Below are positions 24,713 through 34,860 of a stretch of 64,000 nt of DNA, piece by piece; within the stretch, counting starts at the first letter, position 1; each line of letters starts with the position of its first letter. The stretch comes from CAZQKW01 sp964594075 (lineage in GTDB: Bacteria; Desulfobacterota; WTBG01; CAIYCZ01). A program made the position numbers and the translations under genes. The notes under the pieces were generated by a model that made no database searches, was not told where the DNA came from, and worked only from the letters and a program-made list of their open reading frames with translations. The stretch covers positions 54,352-118,351 of the forward strand of contig CAZQKW010000005.1 in assembly GCA_964594075.1 (NCBI GenBank). Direction: 5' to 3'.

Positions 24713-27142
24713 ATGGATCAAAATGTTAATATTGTTCCGGTAAACATAGAAGATGAGATGCGCAAGTCCTACATGGACTATGCCATGAGCGTCATTATAG
24801 GGCGGGCGTTGCCCGATGTCAGGGATGGACTTAAACCGGTACAACGGCGCATTCTGTATGCTATGGAAGATATGGGACTGCAATGGAACAAGCAGTATAA
24901 AAAATCAGCCCGGGTGGTAGGCGATGTTATTGGTAAATATCACCCGCACGGCGACGCAGCAGTGTATGAAGCACTGGTGAGAATGGCCCAGGATTTTTCT
25001 ATGCGCATTCCGCTCATTGACGGCCAGGGAAACTTCGGCTCGATGGATGGAGATCCGCCCGCGGCCATGCGCTACACAGAGGTTAAAATGGCGCGCATAG
25101 CTTCTGCAATGCTTGCGGACATTGAAAAGGAAACGGTTAATTTCACCGCCAATTATGACAATACCCTTACAGAACCGGTCATTCTCCCTTCAAAAGTTCC
25201 CAACCTGCTGGTCAACGGCAGTTCCGGCATTGCGGTGGGGATGGCAACCAACATTCCTCCTCATAATTTGGGAGAAGTAGTGGATGCGCTTCTGATGCTG
25301 ATCAGCAACCAGGATTGTTCTATTGACGAGCTTATACACTTGGTGCCGGGACCTGATTTTCCCACGGGCGGACTGATTTACGGGACGGAGGGATTAAAAG
25401 AAGCGTATGAAAACGGCAGGGGCACCATTCAACTGAGAGCAAAAGCCCATATTGAAAAAAGAGCCAAAGGCGACCGGGAAGACATAATAATTACAGAAAT
25501 TCCCTTTCAGGTAAACAAGGCCCGTCTGGTTGAACGGATTGCAGAACTGGTGCAGGAAAAAAAGATTGACGGCATTGCCGACATCCGGGATGAGTCAGAC
25601 CGGGATGGCGTTAGAATAGTGGTGGAATTGAAAAAGGATGGCATTGGCAAGGTTATTCTTAACCAGCTCTATAGGCTGACCCCGATGCAGTCTTCGTTTG
25701 GCATTATACTGCTCGCTATCGTCGAAAACCAGCCGCAGATATTGACCCTCAAAGAAATTTTGCACCAGTTTATTGAATTCCGCAAGGAGATTGTCATTCG
25801 GCGCACCCGGTTTGATTTGCGCAAAGCAGAGGAGCGCGCCCATATCCTTGAAGGCCTGAAGATAGCCTTGGATAACCTGGATGCCATTATCAAGCTGATA
25901 CGTTCGTCCCAGGCGCCTGCTGAAGCCAAGGCGCGGCTGATGCAGGACTTTAATCTGAGTGAGCTGCAGGCGCAGGCGATTCTTGATATGCGCCTCCAGC
26001 GACTGACCGGCCTGGAACGGGAGAAGATCAACGAGGAATATCTTGAGACCATAAAACTTATGGAAAAATTGCGCCACATTCTGGAAAATGACCGCCTAGT
26101 GCTGGAAATCATCAGCGAGGAGCTTACAGAGATCAAACAGATTTATGCAGACAGCCGCAGAACAGCGCTGGTCGAACGGGTTGAGGATATCAGCGTTGAA
26201 GACCTTATTGTAGAAGAACAGGTGGTGGTCACGGTTTCAAATACCGGCTATATCAAGCGTAATGCCTTAAGCCTGTACCGGACACAGGGGCGGGGCGGAA
26301 AAGGCGTCACCGGCATGACCACCAGAGAAGAAGATTTTGTCGAAACCCTGTTCGTTGCCTCAACCCACGACTATGTCCTCATCTTTACAAACCGGGGACG
26401 GGTGTACTGGCTTAAAGTGCATGAGATTCCAGAAGGGGGGCGGGCAGCACGCGGCAGACCAATTGTCAACCTGATTAAGCTGTTACCCGAGGAGAGCATT
26501 GCGGCAATCCTTCCGGTGAGCACATTTGAAGAAGGCAGATATGTGGTCATGGCCACCAAGAAAGGCGTGATAAAAAAAACCGCGCTCAGCGCCTTCAGTC
26601 ATCCTCGGGCAGACGGCATTATTGCAGCGGCCATAGACGAAGGCGACAGCCTTATTGACGCACAGCTCACCGACGGCAGCAGGGAAATTTTTCTGGGCAG
26701 CAAGAACGGTTTGGCCATTCGGTTTCATGAAGACATACTGCGCCCGATCGGCAGAGTTGCCCGGGGGGTTCGCGGCATGTCTCTTGAATGCGGAGATGAA
26801 GTCGTCGGCATGGAAGTTTTAAGCGGCGATGCCACGATTCTGACGATTACGGAACACGGCTACGGCAAACGCACCAAGAGCTCTGAATACCGCATTCAGG
26901 GCCGCGGCGGCAAAGGGATTATCACCATTAAAACAACAGAACGGAATGGCTCGGTAGTCGGCATCAAGCAGGTGATAGATGATGACCACCTTATGATTAT
27001 CACCAGCACCGGTAAAATCATCCGCATCGCCGTTTCCGATATTTCCGTGATTGGCCGGAATACCCAGGGCGTGCGGCTGATAACCATAGAAAAGGATGAA
27101 AAAGTGGTCGGAGTGGCGCGGCTTGCGGAGCAGGAAGCATAG
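24713..27142 (+). CDS. gyrA: DNA gyrase subunit A
   Basis: GyrA cuts and religates DNA. The 809-residue protein has the catalytic tyrosine at residue 121 in AAMRYTEVKM and a C-terminal wrapping domain with beta-pinwheel repeats. A GyrA-box-type heptapeptide QGRGGKG occurs near residue 527 and again near 730; only one is expected as the true box. In the quinolone-resistance-determining region the positions corresponding to E. coli Ser83 and Asp87 are Ala82 and Glu86. The gene follows gyrB after a 47-base A/T-rich spacer and has no visible Shine-Dalgarno sequence. An intrinsic terminator follows. Confidence 0.97.
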   Translation: MDQNVNIVPVNIEDEMRKSYMDYAMSVIIGRALPDVRDGLKPVQRRILYAMEDMGLQWNKQYKKSARVVGDVIGKYHPHGDAAVYEALVRMAQDFSMRIPLIDGQGNFGSMDGDPPAAMRYTEVKMARIASAMLADIEKETVNFTANYDNTLTEPVILPSKVPNLLVNGSSGIAVGMATNIPPHNLGEVVDALLMLISNQDCSIDELIHLVPGPDFPTGGLIYGTEGLKEAYENGRGTIQLRAKAHIEKRAKGDREDIIITEIPFQVNKARLVERIAELVQEKKIDGIADIRDESDRDGVRIVVELKKDGIGKVILNQLYRLTPMQSSFGIILLAIVENQPQILTLKEILHQFIEFRKEIVIRRTRFDLRKAEERAHILEGLKIALDNLDAIIKLIRSSQAPAEAKARLMQDFNLSELQAQAILDMRLQRLTGLEREKINEEYLETIKLMEKLRHILENDRLVLEIISEELTEIKQIYADSRRTALVERVEDISVEDLIVEEQVVVTVSNTGYIKRNALSLYRTQGRGGKGVTGMTTREEDFVETLFVASTHDYVLIFTNRGRVYWLKVHEIPEGGRAARGRPIVNLIKLLPEESIAAILPVSTFEEGRYVVMATKKGVIKKTALSAFSHPRADGIIAAAIDEGDSLIDAQLTDGSREIFLGSKNGLAIRFHEDILRPIGRVARGVRGMSLECGDEVVGMEVLSGDATILTITEHGYGKRTKSSEYRIQGRGGKGIITIKTTERNGSVVGIKQVIDDDHLMIITSTGKIIRIAVSDISVIGRNTQGVRLITIEKDEKVVGVARLAEQEA

Positions 27143-27158
27143 CGAACACGCGCCAGCG

Positions 27159-27199
27159 GCGAGAAGAGACGGTATCGGTCGCGCTCTTCTCTTTTTTAT
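27159..27199 (+). terminator. Intrinsic terminator after gyrA
   Basis: GAGAAGAG (27161-27168) pairs perfectly with CTCTTCTC (27184-27191), followed by six T. It closes the rsmG/par/gyr transcript just before gpsA. Confidence 0.85.
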
Positions 27200-27208
27200 T
27201 TAAATGCT

Positions 27209-28222
27209 ATGGAAGATTGCACCATAGGCGTTATCGGCGCCGGGAGCTGGGGAACGACCCTTTCGCACATGCTCGCCGAGAAGGGGTTTGCTGTTACGCT
27301 CTGGGTTTTTGAAGAGGAACTGTTTTCCGTTCTTCAAACGACGCGCTGCAATACCCGGTATCTTCCCGGTATCAAGCTGTCTCCGGGGCTCGTTTTTACT
27401 CGAAGCATCGCCGAGGCGGTTGCGGGCAAGCAGATTCTCATCTGGGCCAGCCCCTCGCAGGTGTTTAGATCGCTGTTTGCAGAAGGGCTCCCGTTTGCCC
27501 GTCGGGAGGTCATTCACGTGTGCGCCTCGAAGGGCATTGAAAACAGTTCCCTGCGGCGTATGTCCGAAATTGCAGAAGATCTAGACCCCGAGTTGCACCA
27601 ACGGCGCTTTGTCGTCCTCTCTGGCCCCAGCTTTGCCCGGGAAGTCTGCATGAAGCTGCCCACGGCTGTTGTGGTCGCTTCCCGCGACGCAGCAAGCGCG
27701 GCGCGCATTCAAAAAGTTCTGGCAACGCCCTGGTTCAGGATTTACACTAGCCGTGATGTCGTGGGGGTGGAACTCGGAGGCGCGTTAAAAAATGTCATCG
27801 CACTGGCAGCCGGCGTTGCAGACGGCCTGGGCTATGGCAATAATACCCGGGCAGCGATCATCACGCGCGGGCTCGCGGAGATAATGCGGCTGGGAAGGGC
27901 TCAGGGCGCTGATTCTGTAACATTTTCCGGCCTCTCAGGGCTGGGAGATTTAGTGTTAACCTGCACCAGCACCCAGAGCAGAAACTATAGTGTGGGCATG
28001 CAGCTGGGACAGGGAAAAACGCTGGAGACGATTTTGTCAGGGATGAACGCTGTTGCGGAAGGAGTTTTTACCACGCGCTCCGCATTTTATCTTGCCCGTC
28101 AATACGGGATTGAAATGCCCATTACCAGCGAGGCCTATCAGATTCTCTATGAACAGAAGCCGGCATCTGCAGCCGTGAGGGAACTTATGGGCAGGGAATT
28201 AAAAGATGAGACGCCGGGATAA
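27209..28222 (+). CDS. gpsA: NAD(P)-dependent glycerol-3-phosphate dehydrogenase
   Basis: GpsA makes sn-glycerol 3-phosphate from dihydroxyacetone phosphate for membrane lipids. The N-terminal Rossmann motif is GVIGAGSWGTTLSHMLAEKG at about residue 7, followed by WASPSQVFR, LSGPSFAREVCMKLPT near residue 135 and the C-terminal catalytic region with GGALKNVIALAAGVADGLGYGNNTRAAIITRG and FSGLSGLGDLVLTC. The length of 337 is normal. The start lies only ten bases after the gyrA terminator and has no Shine-Dalgarno sequence, so the message is either leader-poor or depends on terminator read-through. Confidence 0.95.
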   Translation: MEDCTIGVIGAGSWGTTLSHMLAEKGFAVTLWVFEEELFSVLQTTRCNTRYLPGIKLSPGLVFTRSIAEAVAGKQILIWASPSQVFRSLFAEGLPFARREVIHVCASKGIENSSLRRMSEIAEDLDPELHQRRFVVLSGPSFAREVCMKLPTAVVVASRDAASAARIQKVLATPWFRIYTSRDVVGVELGGALKNVIALAAGVADGLGYGNNTRAAIITRGLAEIMRLGRAQGADSVTFSGLSGLGDLVLTCTSTQSRNYSVGMQLGQGKTLETILSGMNAVAEGVFTTRSAFYLARQYGIEMPITSEAYQILYEQKPASAAVRELMGRELKDETPG

Positions 28223-28266
28223 CCCGCCGGCGGCTTGTGGGCAGCGGTATTAACCCGAGTGCATCC

Positions 28267-31200
28267 ATGTCTGAAGCCAAAGCATTTATCCTGGGAATTG
28301 ATGTCGGTTCGGTGAGCGCAAAAATCGTGGTGCTGTGCCGCACGCGAGACATTGCCGAGGAACATTATATACGCACTTATGGCCGGCCGTTTGAGACGGT
28401 GGTGTCTTTTTTGCGCGCTTATACGGCGCGCATACCGCGCCGCCTTATTCAGGGCGTGGTATTTACGGGAACCGCAGGAGCGGTGATAGCGCAACGCACC
28501 GGCAGCCGCAGCGAAAATGAAATTATTGCCCAGGCACGCGCCGTTGAATGTATTGTGCCGCAGGTGCGAACGGTCATTGAAATGGGTGGTCAGGATTCAA
28601 AGCTTATCTTTCTCCAGCCCGAGGGAGATGGCGCCACCGCGCGCATCAAAGACTTTTCCATGAATACCCTCTGTGCAGCGGGAACCGGGTCTTTTCTTGA
28701 CCAGCAAGCCGCCCGGCTGGGGATGAGCATAGAAGAATTTAGCCGACTGGCGACCCGTTCAAAACATCCTCCCCGGATCGCCGGCAGGTGCAGTGTATTT
28801 GCCAAAAGCGACATGATTCATCTCCAGCAAAATGCTACGCCGGATTATGATATTGTGGCCGGCCTTTGTTTTGCCGTGGCCCGAAATTTTAAAAGCACCA
28901 TCGCCAAGGGATTTCGCTGTCACCCGCCGGTCAGTTTTCAGGGGGGTGTTGCAGCCAATGCGGGCATGCGCCAGGCCATTATGCATGTTTTTGACCTTGC
29001 AGAGCACGAGTTCATCATACCCCGCCATTTTGCATTTATGGGGGCTATCGGCGCCGCCATCCTTGCCTGGGAGCATCCCGAACGCGATTATCCGTTTCCG
29101 GATCTGCAGCGCTGTGCGCTCATGCCCGTGCCGCACGAAACGCGCCGCCGCGCCGCTCCGTTAAAGGCGCCGCGCAGCCAGCCGCCATCTGTTGCGGGCA
29201 ATAGCCCAGCTGCAACGGCGAGCATGATACCGCGCGAGGCATTCATGGGCATTGATGTGGGTTCGATCAGCACCAATCTGGTGGTCATTGATAGCCATAA
29301 ACGGGTGCTTGCCAAACGCTACCTCATGACCGCCGGGAGACCTCTTGAGGCAATCAAGCGCGGCCTGCGCGAGATCGGCCAGGAGATAGGCAACGGGGTT
29401 ACCATCAGAGGCGTTGGCACCACCGGATCGGGGCGATATTTGACCGCAGATTTCGTCGGCGCCGACGTCATTAAAAATGAAATTACCGCGCAGGCGCGGG
29501 CCGCAATCCACCTTGATCCTGAGGTGGATACCATTTTTGAGATCGGCGGGCAGGATTCAAAATACATCAGCGTGGACAATGGCGTGGTAGTAGATTTTGA
29601 AATGAATAAAGTGTGCGCGGCAGGCACCGGCTCGTTCCTTGAAGAGCAGGCTGAGCGCTTAGGCATATCCATTAAGGATGAATTTGCCCGTCTTGCCCTC
29701 AGTGCGGCTGAACCGGCGCCGCTGGGTGAGCGCTGTACGGTTTTTATGGAATCTGACATGATTCACCACCAGCAGCAGGGCGCTTCCCGGGAAAGCTTGG
29801 TTGCCGGCCTCTGTATTTCCATTGTCGTTAATTATCTCAATAAGGTGGTAGGCGATAAAAGAATCGGCAACAGAATTTTTTTTCAAGGCGGCACCGCATT
29901 TAATGCCGGCGTGGTAGCAGCATTTGAGCAGGTTTTGGGCCGCGCTGTCACCGTGCCGGAGCATCACGAGGTTACCGGTGCGTTAGGCGCTGCAATTTTA
30001 GCTATGGAACAGGCACCGGCCGGTGCAAGCCGCTTCAAGGGCTTCGAGTTGAGTGATCGCGCGTATGATCTGACGTCGTTTGAATGCACTGGATGCGCCA
30101 ATAGTTGCAACATTAAAAAATTGTCCATAAACGATGAAGCACCGCTTTTTTATGGTGGTCGCTGCGAAAAATATGAGCACAGAACCAGGAAAAAAGCTGA
30201 AAAACCGACGCCGGACCTGTTTGCTGAACGCGAAAAATTTTTAGAAGACTGCTGTGATCTGTCACGCCCCAGCCACAGCGCCAAAGGTGAGCTCGGGATA
30301 CCGCGGGCGCTGGTTTTTCATGAACTCCTGCCGTTTTTTGTGATTTTTTTTCAAGAGCTGGGCTATGAGGTGGTGCTTTCAGACCAAACCAATAAAAAAA
30401 TAATTAATGAAGGGGTGGAAGCTGCCGTTGCCGAGACCTGCTTTCCGGTTAAAGTAGCCTATGGCCACATCCTGAACCTTATTGAAAAGGGCATAACCAG
30501 AATTTTTCTGCCTTGCATTGTTTCGCTTCCGCCGCTGTCTTCCCAGAGTCCGGCAAGTTGCGCCTGTCCCTATGAACAGACCATTCCCCATACTGCTGCA
30601 GCAGCGATTGATTTTAGGCGGCGAGGCATAACGGTTATTCAACCAGTGATGCACCTCAACGAACCGCCCGCGCGGGTTGCCCGGGAGCTGTTTGCGGTGC
30701 GGCGCGCCTTGGGCGCAACGCGAAGCCAGATCAAACAGGCGCTTGCTGCGGCGTATAAAGCCCAGCAGCGGTTTACCACAGCCTGCCAGAAGCGAGGGGC
30801 GGAAATTCTTGCCGCACTGCGCCCGGATCAGCCGGTTATGGCAATAATTGGGCGACCATATAATAGCTGTGATCCCGGCGTGAATTTGCAGATACCTCAG
30901 AAATTGCGGGATTTAGGGGTGCTTGCCGTTCCCATGGATTTTTTGCCCGTATCCGCCAACCTGTCGCCAGAAGAACGGGATGAGACTTACTGGCTCTACG
31001 GGCAGAAAATTTTTTCAGCAGCAGCGTTGATAAAACAGCACTCTGCGCTCAGAGCAGTGTATTTAACTAATTTTGGCTGCGGCCCGGATTCCTTTATTGC
31101 ACATTTTTTTAAGAACAAACTGCAGGGAGAACCTTATCTGGTGCTTGAGATAGACGAACACAGCGCCGATACGGGAATTATTACCCGCCTGGAAGCCTTT

Positions 31201-32472
31201 CTTGACAGTTTGCCGCATGCGCCCCAAAGCCAGCATCTGCATGCCGCAGCCCCTGCACGCGCGGTCATGAACAGCCCGTTGACAAAACGCACCCTCTATA
31301 TCCCCCGCATGTCTGATCATGCCATGGCGCTCGCCGCTGCCTTCGCGGCCTGCGGCGTCACCGCCCACGTCATGCCTGAATCAGATGAAGAAACATTAGC
31401 ATGGGGAAGAAAATTAACCTCGGGGCGGGAATGCTATCCGTGCATATTAACAACCGGCGATATTGCCAAAACCGTCAAAAGTCCCGGATTTACCCCTGAC
31501 CGCGCAGCCTTTTTTATGCCTTCTGGCAGGGGGCCGTGCCGCTTCGGGCAGTATCATCGCTTTCACCGCCAGGTGCTTCATGAACTGGGATATCCTGATG
31601 TCCCGGTGTTTGCGCCGGTGCAGGACGAAACGTTTTATGAATCCTTTAATGGATGGGGAAAACAGTTCAGCCGACTGGCATGGCAGGGGATTGTTGCAGT
31701 TGACCTTCTGATTAAGCTGTTGCTGCGCACCCGCCCCTTTGAACAATATCCGGGAGCTGCCGAAGCAGTCTATGAAGAGTATCTGCATAAAGTGTGCGCA
31801 GCGATTGAACAACGACGGGCGCTTGATGCTGTTTTACGCGAAAGCCGCAAGGAATTTGCCGCAGTGGCGGGAGAGCCGGAGGGCATCAAACCGCTGGTTG
31901 GTATCGTCGGAGAAATTTATATTCGTTCCAACCGCTTCAGCAATGAACAGTTGATCAAAAAAGTTGAAAATTTGGGCGGCGTAGTGATGCTGGCACCGAT
32001 TGGGGAGTGGATCTTATATACCAATTACACGGCACAAGTTCTCTGCCGGAGACACCAAAAATACTACCAACTCTTTAAGCTGATGATTAAAGACACCTTG
32101 CAGAAACGCATTGAACGGCGCATGGAAAAAGTTTTTCCTGATCACCAGGATAATTTTTCAGAGCCATCCACGCAAGAAATCCTCCGTAACGCGGCGCCCT
32201 ATCTTGACCCCGCGTTTGAAGGAGAGGCGATTCTGAGCATCGGCAAAAGCATCGATTATCTCAAACGCGGCGTTGACGGTATCATCACAGTAATGCCCTT
32301 TACCTGTATGCCGGGCACCATTGTTAACGCCGTTATGAGACGCTGCAGAGATGATTATCAAGGCTTTCCAGTATTAAACATTGCCTACGATGGACAGCAG
32401 GAACCATCAACGGGGATCCGTTTGGAGACCTTTATGCATCAAGTGCGCACCCATAAGAGCCCGCGACCATGA
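28267..32472 (+). CDS. Giant 2-hydroxyacyl-CoA dehydratase activase: tandem BadF/HgdC ATPases plus DUF2229 and HgdB-like parts
   Basis: This 1401-residue cytoplasmic protein fuses several parts. Two ASKHA ATPase domains of the BadF/BadG/HgdC type lie at about residues 1-275 and 330-600. Each has GIDVGS near its start, GGQDSK, CAAGTGSF and a GRC or GERC motif; the last two supply the Cys pair that holds the shared [4Fe-4S] cluster in HgdC dimers. A cysteine-rich linker (CTGCANSCN) leads to a DUF2229 part beginning GIPRALVFHELLPF. The C-terminal third (SGRECYPCILTTGD, GRGPCRFGQYHR, MPFTCMPG) resembles the dehydratase B-type subunit. Such proteins use ATP to drive low-potential electron transfer; the reaction of these large fusions is not established. 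An upstream GTG at 28237 is an alternative start. Its TGA overlaps the lptF ATG. Confidence 0.9.
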   Translation: MSEAKAFILGIDVGSVSAKIVVLCRTRDIAEEHYIRTYGRPFETVVSFLRAYTARIPRRLIQGVVFTGTAGAVIAQRTGSRSENEIIAQARAVECIVPQVRTVIEMGGQDSKLIFLQPEGDGATARIKDFSMNTLCAAGTGSFLDQQAARLGMSIEEFSRLATRSKHPPRIAGRCSVFAKSDMIHLQQNATPDYDIVAGLCFAVARNFKSTIAKGFRCHPPVSFQGGVAANAGMRQAIMHVFDLAEHEFIIPRHFAFMGAIGAAILAWEHPERDYPFPDLQRCALMPVPHETRRRAAPLKAPRSQPPSVAGNSPAATASMIPREAFMGIDVGSISTNLVVIDSHKRVLAKRYLMTAGRPLEAIKRGLREIGQEIGNGVTIRGVGTTGSGRYLTADFVGADVIKNEITAQARAAIHLDPEVDTIFEIGGQDSKYISVDNGVVVDFEMNKVCAAGTGSFLEEQAERLGISIKDEFARLALSAAEPAPLGERCTVFMESDMIHHQQQGASRESLVAGLCISIVVNYLNKVVGDKRIGNRIFFQGGTAFNAGVVAAFEQVLGRAVTVPEHHEVTGALGAAILAMEQAPAGASRFKGFELSDRAYDLTSFECTGCANSCNIKKLSINDEAPLFYGGRCEKYEHRTRKKAEKPTPDLFAEREKFLEDCCDLSRPSHSAKGELGIPRALVFHELLPFFVIFFQELGYEVVLSDQTNKKIINEGVEAAVAETCFPVKVAYGHILNLIEKGITRIFLPCIVSLPPLSSQSPASCACPYEQTIPHTAAAAIDFRRRGITVIQPVMHLNEPPARVARELFAVRRALGATRSQIKQALAAAYKAQQRFTTACQKRGAEILAALRPDQPVMAIIGRPYNSCDPGVNLQIPQKLRDLGVLAVPMDFLPVSANLSPEERDETYWLYGQKIFSAAALIKQHSALRAVYLTNFGCGPDSFIAHFFKNKLQGEPYLVLEIDEHSADTGIITRLEAFLDSLPHAPQSQHLHAAAPARAVMNSPLTKRTLYIPRMSDHAMALAAAFAACGVTAHVMPESDEETLAWGRKLTSGRECYPCILTTGDIAKTVKSPGFTPDRAAFFMPSGRGPCRFGQYHRFHRQVLHELGYPDVPVFAPVQDETFYESFNGWGKQFSRLAWQGIVAVDLLIKLLLRTRPFEQYPGAAEAVYEEYLHKVCAAIEQRRALDAVLRESRKEFAAVAGEPEGIKPLVGIVGEIYIRSNRFSNEQLIKKVENLGGVVMLAPIGEWILYTNYTAQVLCRRHQKYYQLFKLMIKDTLQKRIERRMEKVFPDHQDNFSEPSTQEILRNAAPYLDPAFEGEAILSIGKSIDYLKRGVDGIITVMPFTCMPGTIVNAVMRRCRDDYQGFPVLNIAYDGQQEPSTGIRLETFMHQVRTHKSPRP

Positions 32473-33665
32473 AGTTGTTTATACAGAAAAGAACCCTTTT
32501 TACGCATATATTAAAAGAGCTGCTCAGCCCCTTTTTTTTAGGTCTGTTGATTTTTACGTTTATTCTGCTGATGAATAAGATGTTAAAGCTCATGGATCTG
32601 GTGGTCAACAAGGGGATCAGCCCTGGCGAGATTATCCGGCTGATAGTGTTTCTGCTGCCGTCATTCCTGGTGCTCACCATACCCATGTCCATCTTGCTGG
32701 CAATTTTAATCACCCTGGGACGGCTTGCCGCTGATGGCGAGTTGCTGGCGTTCAAGGCTTCCGGTATAAGCCTGTATCAGATTCTGGCACCCTTTGCCGT
32801 ACTCTGTTGTATAGGTTTTTTCCTCACCAATAGTTTGACGCTGGTTTTGCTGCCCAGCGGCAATCGGGCGTTTCGCAGCCACCTGTTCGACCTGTCGCGC
32901 CGCCATTCGGAAGCAAATCTGCAGGAGCGGATATTCAACGATGATTTTGCCGGACTGGTTATTTATATCAATGCCATACCCGGCGAAGGACTGCCGATGA
33001 AGGGTATACTTATTTCAGACAAGCGTGACACCGAGGTTCCCAGCCTGATAATTGGTGAAGAGGGGGTTATTATATCGGATCAGCAGGAAATGAAGGTGAC
33101 GCTGCGGCTGTTTAACGGGAGTATTCACCGTGCTGCTAAAAATTTTAAGTCCTATCAAAAAGCACGCTTTGACATCTATGACATGAATTTACAGCTCAGC
33201 GAAGATGACGACGCGGTTGACAACGAGGTCAAATACAGCGAGCTCGATCTGGCTACGCTGATGCGGCTGGCGGCTGAGCGCAAAAAAGAAAACCGGTCTG
33301 CCGTAAAAATTCTCACCGAACTGCACAAACGGCTTGCCTTTCCTTGCGCCTGTTTTATGCTGGGCCTTATAGGCATACCGCTCGGCGCATACCGGCAAAA
33401 AGGTAGCAGGTCTTATGGATTTATCCTGTGCATGACGGTGCTGTTTCTGTACTACTTTTTTCTGAACCTCGGAGAATCCATGGCAAAGCGCGGCATACTG
33501 TATCCGGCTCTCGGCATATGGTTGCCAAACATGGTCTTGGGCATTATGGGTTGTTATTTCCTGCGGGTGGTAGGCAGGGAAAAGCCCCTGAGATTTTTAA
33601 ACGGCATTGAGCGCACCGTGAATTTTTCAATCAGCATAGTGCAGAAACTTTTTAAAAGAAGCTAA
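32469..33665 (+). CDS. lptF: LPS export permease LptF
   Basis: LptF and LptG are the membrane halves of the LptB2FG transporter that extracts lipopolysaccharide from the inner membrane. This 398-residue YjgP/YjgQ protein has an N-terminal pair of membrane helices with the MNKMLKLMDLVVNKG segment, a large periplasmic beta-jellyroll at about residues 130-250 and a C-terminal group of helices with AFPCACFMLGLIGIPLGAY. Its ATG overlaps the stop codon of the activase gene by four bases. lptG follows 27 bases later. The assignment to F rather than G is from gene order. Confidence 0.9.
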   Translation: MKLFIQKRTLFTHILKELLSPFFLGLLIFTFILLMNKMLKLMDLVVNKGISPGEIIRLIVFLLPSFLVLTIPMSILLAILITLGRLAADGELLAFKASGISLYQILAPFAVLCCIGFFLTNSLTLVLLPSGNRAFRSHLFDLSRRHSEANLQERIFNDDFAGLVIYINAIPGEGLPMKGILISDKRDTEVPSLIIGEEGVIISDQQEMKVTLRLFNGSIHRAAKNFKSYQKARFDIYDMNLQLSEDDDAVDNEVKYSELDLATLMRLAAERKKENRSAVKILTELHKRLAFPCACFMLGLIGIPLGAYRQKGSRSYGFILCMTVLFLYYFFLNLGESMAKRGILYPALGIWLPNMVLGIMGCYFLRVVGREKPLRFLNGIERTVNFSISIVQKLFKRS

Positions 33666-33692
33666 CATGCAAATTCATACAAAGGCTTTTTG

Positions 33693-34778
33693 ATGCTGAT
33701 TATTACCCGATATTTTACCCGCGAGTTTCTCAAGATATTTTGTCTCTGTCTGGCTTCATTCATCATTTTGTACCTCCTGGTTGACTTGTTTGAAAACCTT
33801 GACGGGTTCATTAAAAACCATGCGCCTGTTTCGGCGATTATCAGCTACCTGTTGTTCAATGTGCCGTTCGTTATATATCAGGTATCCCCCCTTGGCGTTC
33901 TGTTATGCACGTTTATTACCATTGGCATCTATGTGCGCTTTAACGAAATCACCGCTCTTAAAGCTCACGGCATCAGTCTTTTTACCGTGCTGAAAGTGTT
34001 TTTTTTTATTGCGGTGTGCGCCTGCGGGGTTGCAATCGGGTTGCAGGAGTATGTTTTGCCCTATACGAACCGCATGGTGAAAGAGATCAAAACGGTTCAC
34101 ATAAAAGGAGACGAACGCAAAAATATAACAGCGCGGAATCATTTCTGGTATCGCAGCGAGGATGCAATTTATAATATTGAACTGTTTCTTCCGGGCAGAA
34201 ACATAATCCAGGGCATCACCATTTACTACTTCACGCCGGCATTTCAGCTTCGGGAAAGAATTGACGCGCGATGGGCGGAGTGGAAAGAGGCCGAGGATTG
34301 GATATTTCACGATGGCGTTGCAAGGGTTTTTCCTGATGACAGCGAAGAAATACAGCTTACCACATTCAGTGAACGGGTAATTTCCATTCATGAAACGCCG
34401 GAAGACTTTAAAACATCCCAGAAGCTGAGCGAAGAAATGAGTTTTTCTGAACTGCGCACCTTTATCAATAAAATTCGCGCCGAGGGGTATGATGTCACGC
34501 CCTATGAGGCGGATATGCACGCAAAAATTTCGTATCCGTTCATTAATATTGTCATGGCGCTTCTGGGAATACCCTTTGCTCTCATGATCGGTCGCAGCGG
34601 TGGCATGGCCCTTGGCATCACCATCAGCGTTGCCTCAGGTTTTATCTACTGGCTGTTCTTTGCGTTCTGCCTGTCGCTGGGCAAAAATGGTTCGCTGCCG
34701 GCCTTTTTATCTGCATGGATGGCAAATGCCGCATTTGGCGCGCTCGGCATTTATATGTTTCTACACGTCAAACAGTAG
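33693..34778 (+). CDS. lptG: LPS export permease LptG
   Basis: This 361-residue YjgP/YjgQ protein has the LptG pattern: an N-terminal helix (TRYFTREFLKIF), YLLVDLFENLDGFIKNHAP, PLGVLLCTFITIG, a periplasmic domain at about residues 130-260, and a last helical bundle with HAKISYPFINIVMALLGIPFAL. With LptF and the LptB ATPase, not encoded here, it moves LPS onto the periplasmic bridge. A TTG one codon upstream is an alternative start. It ends the gpsA-lptG run. Confidence 0.9.
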   Translation: MLIITRYFTREFLKIFCLCLASFIILYLLVDLFENLDGFIKNHAPVSAIISYLLFNVPFVIYQVSPLGVLLCTFITIGIYVRFNEITALKAHGISLFTVLKVFFFIAVCACGVAIGLQEYVLPYTNRMVKEIKTVHIKGDERKNITARNHFWYRSEDAIYNIELFLPGRNIIQGITIYYFTPAFQLRERIDARWAEWKEAEDWIFHDGVARVFPDDSEEIQLTTFSERVISIHETPEDFKTSQKLSEEMSFSELRTFINKIRAEGYDVTPYEADMHAKISYPFINIVMALLGIPFALMIGRSGGMALGITISVASGFIYWLFFAFCLSLGKNGSLPAFLSAWMANAAFGALGIYMFLHVKQ

Positions 34779-34860
34779 TAACATGCTCCCCTTTGAATCT
34801 TTTCATGCGCCTTGTGCGTGCTGTAATATATTATTTAGGTAAAAAGCGATGCGATATTCA

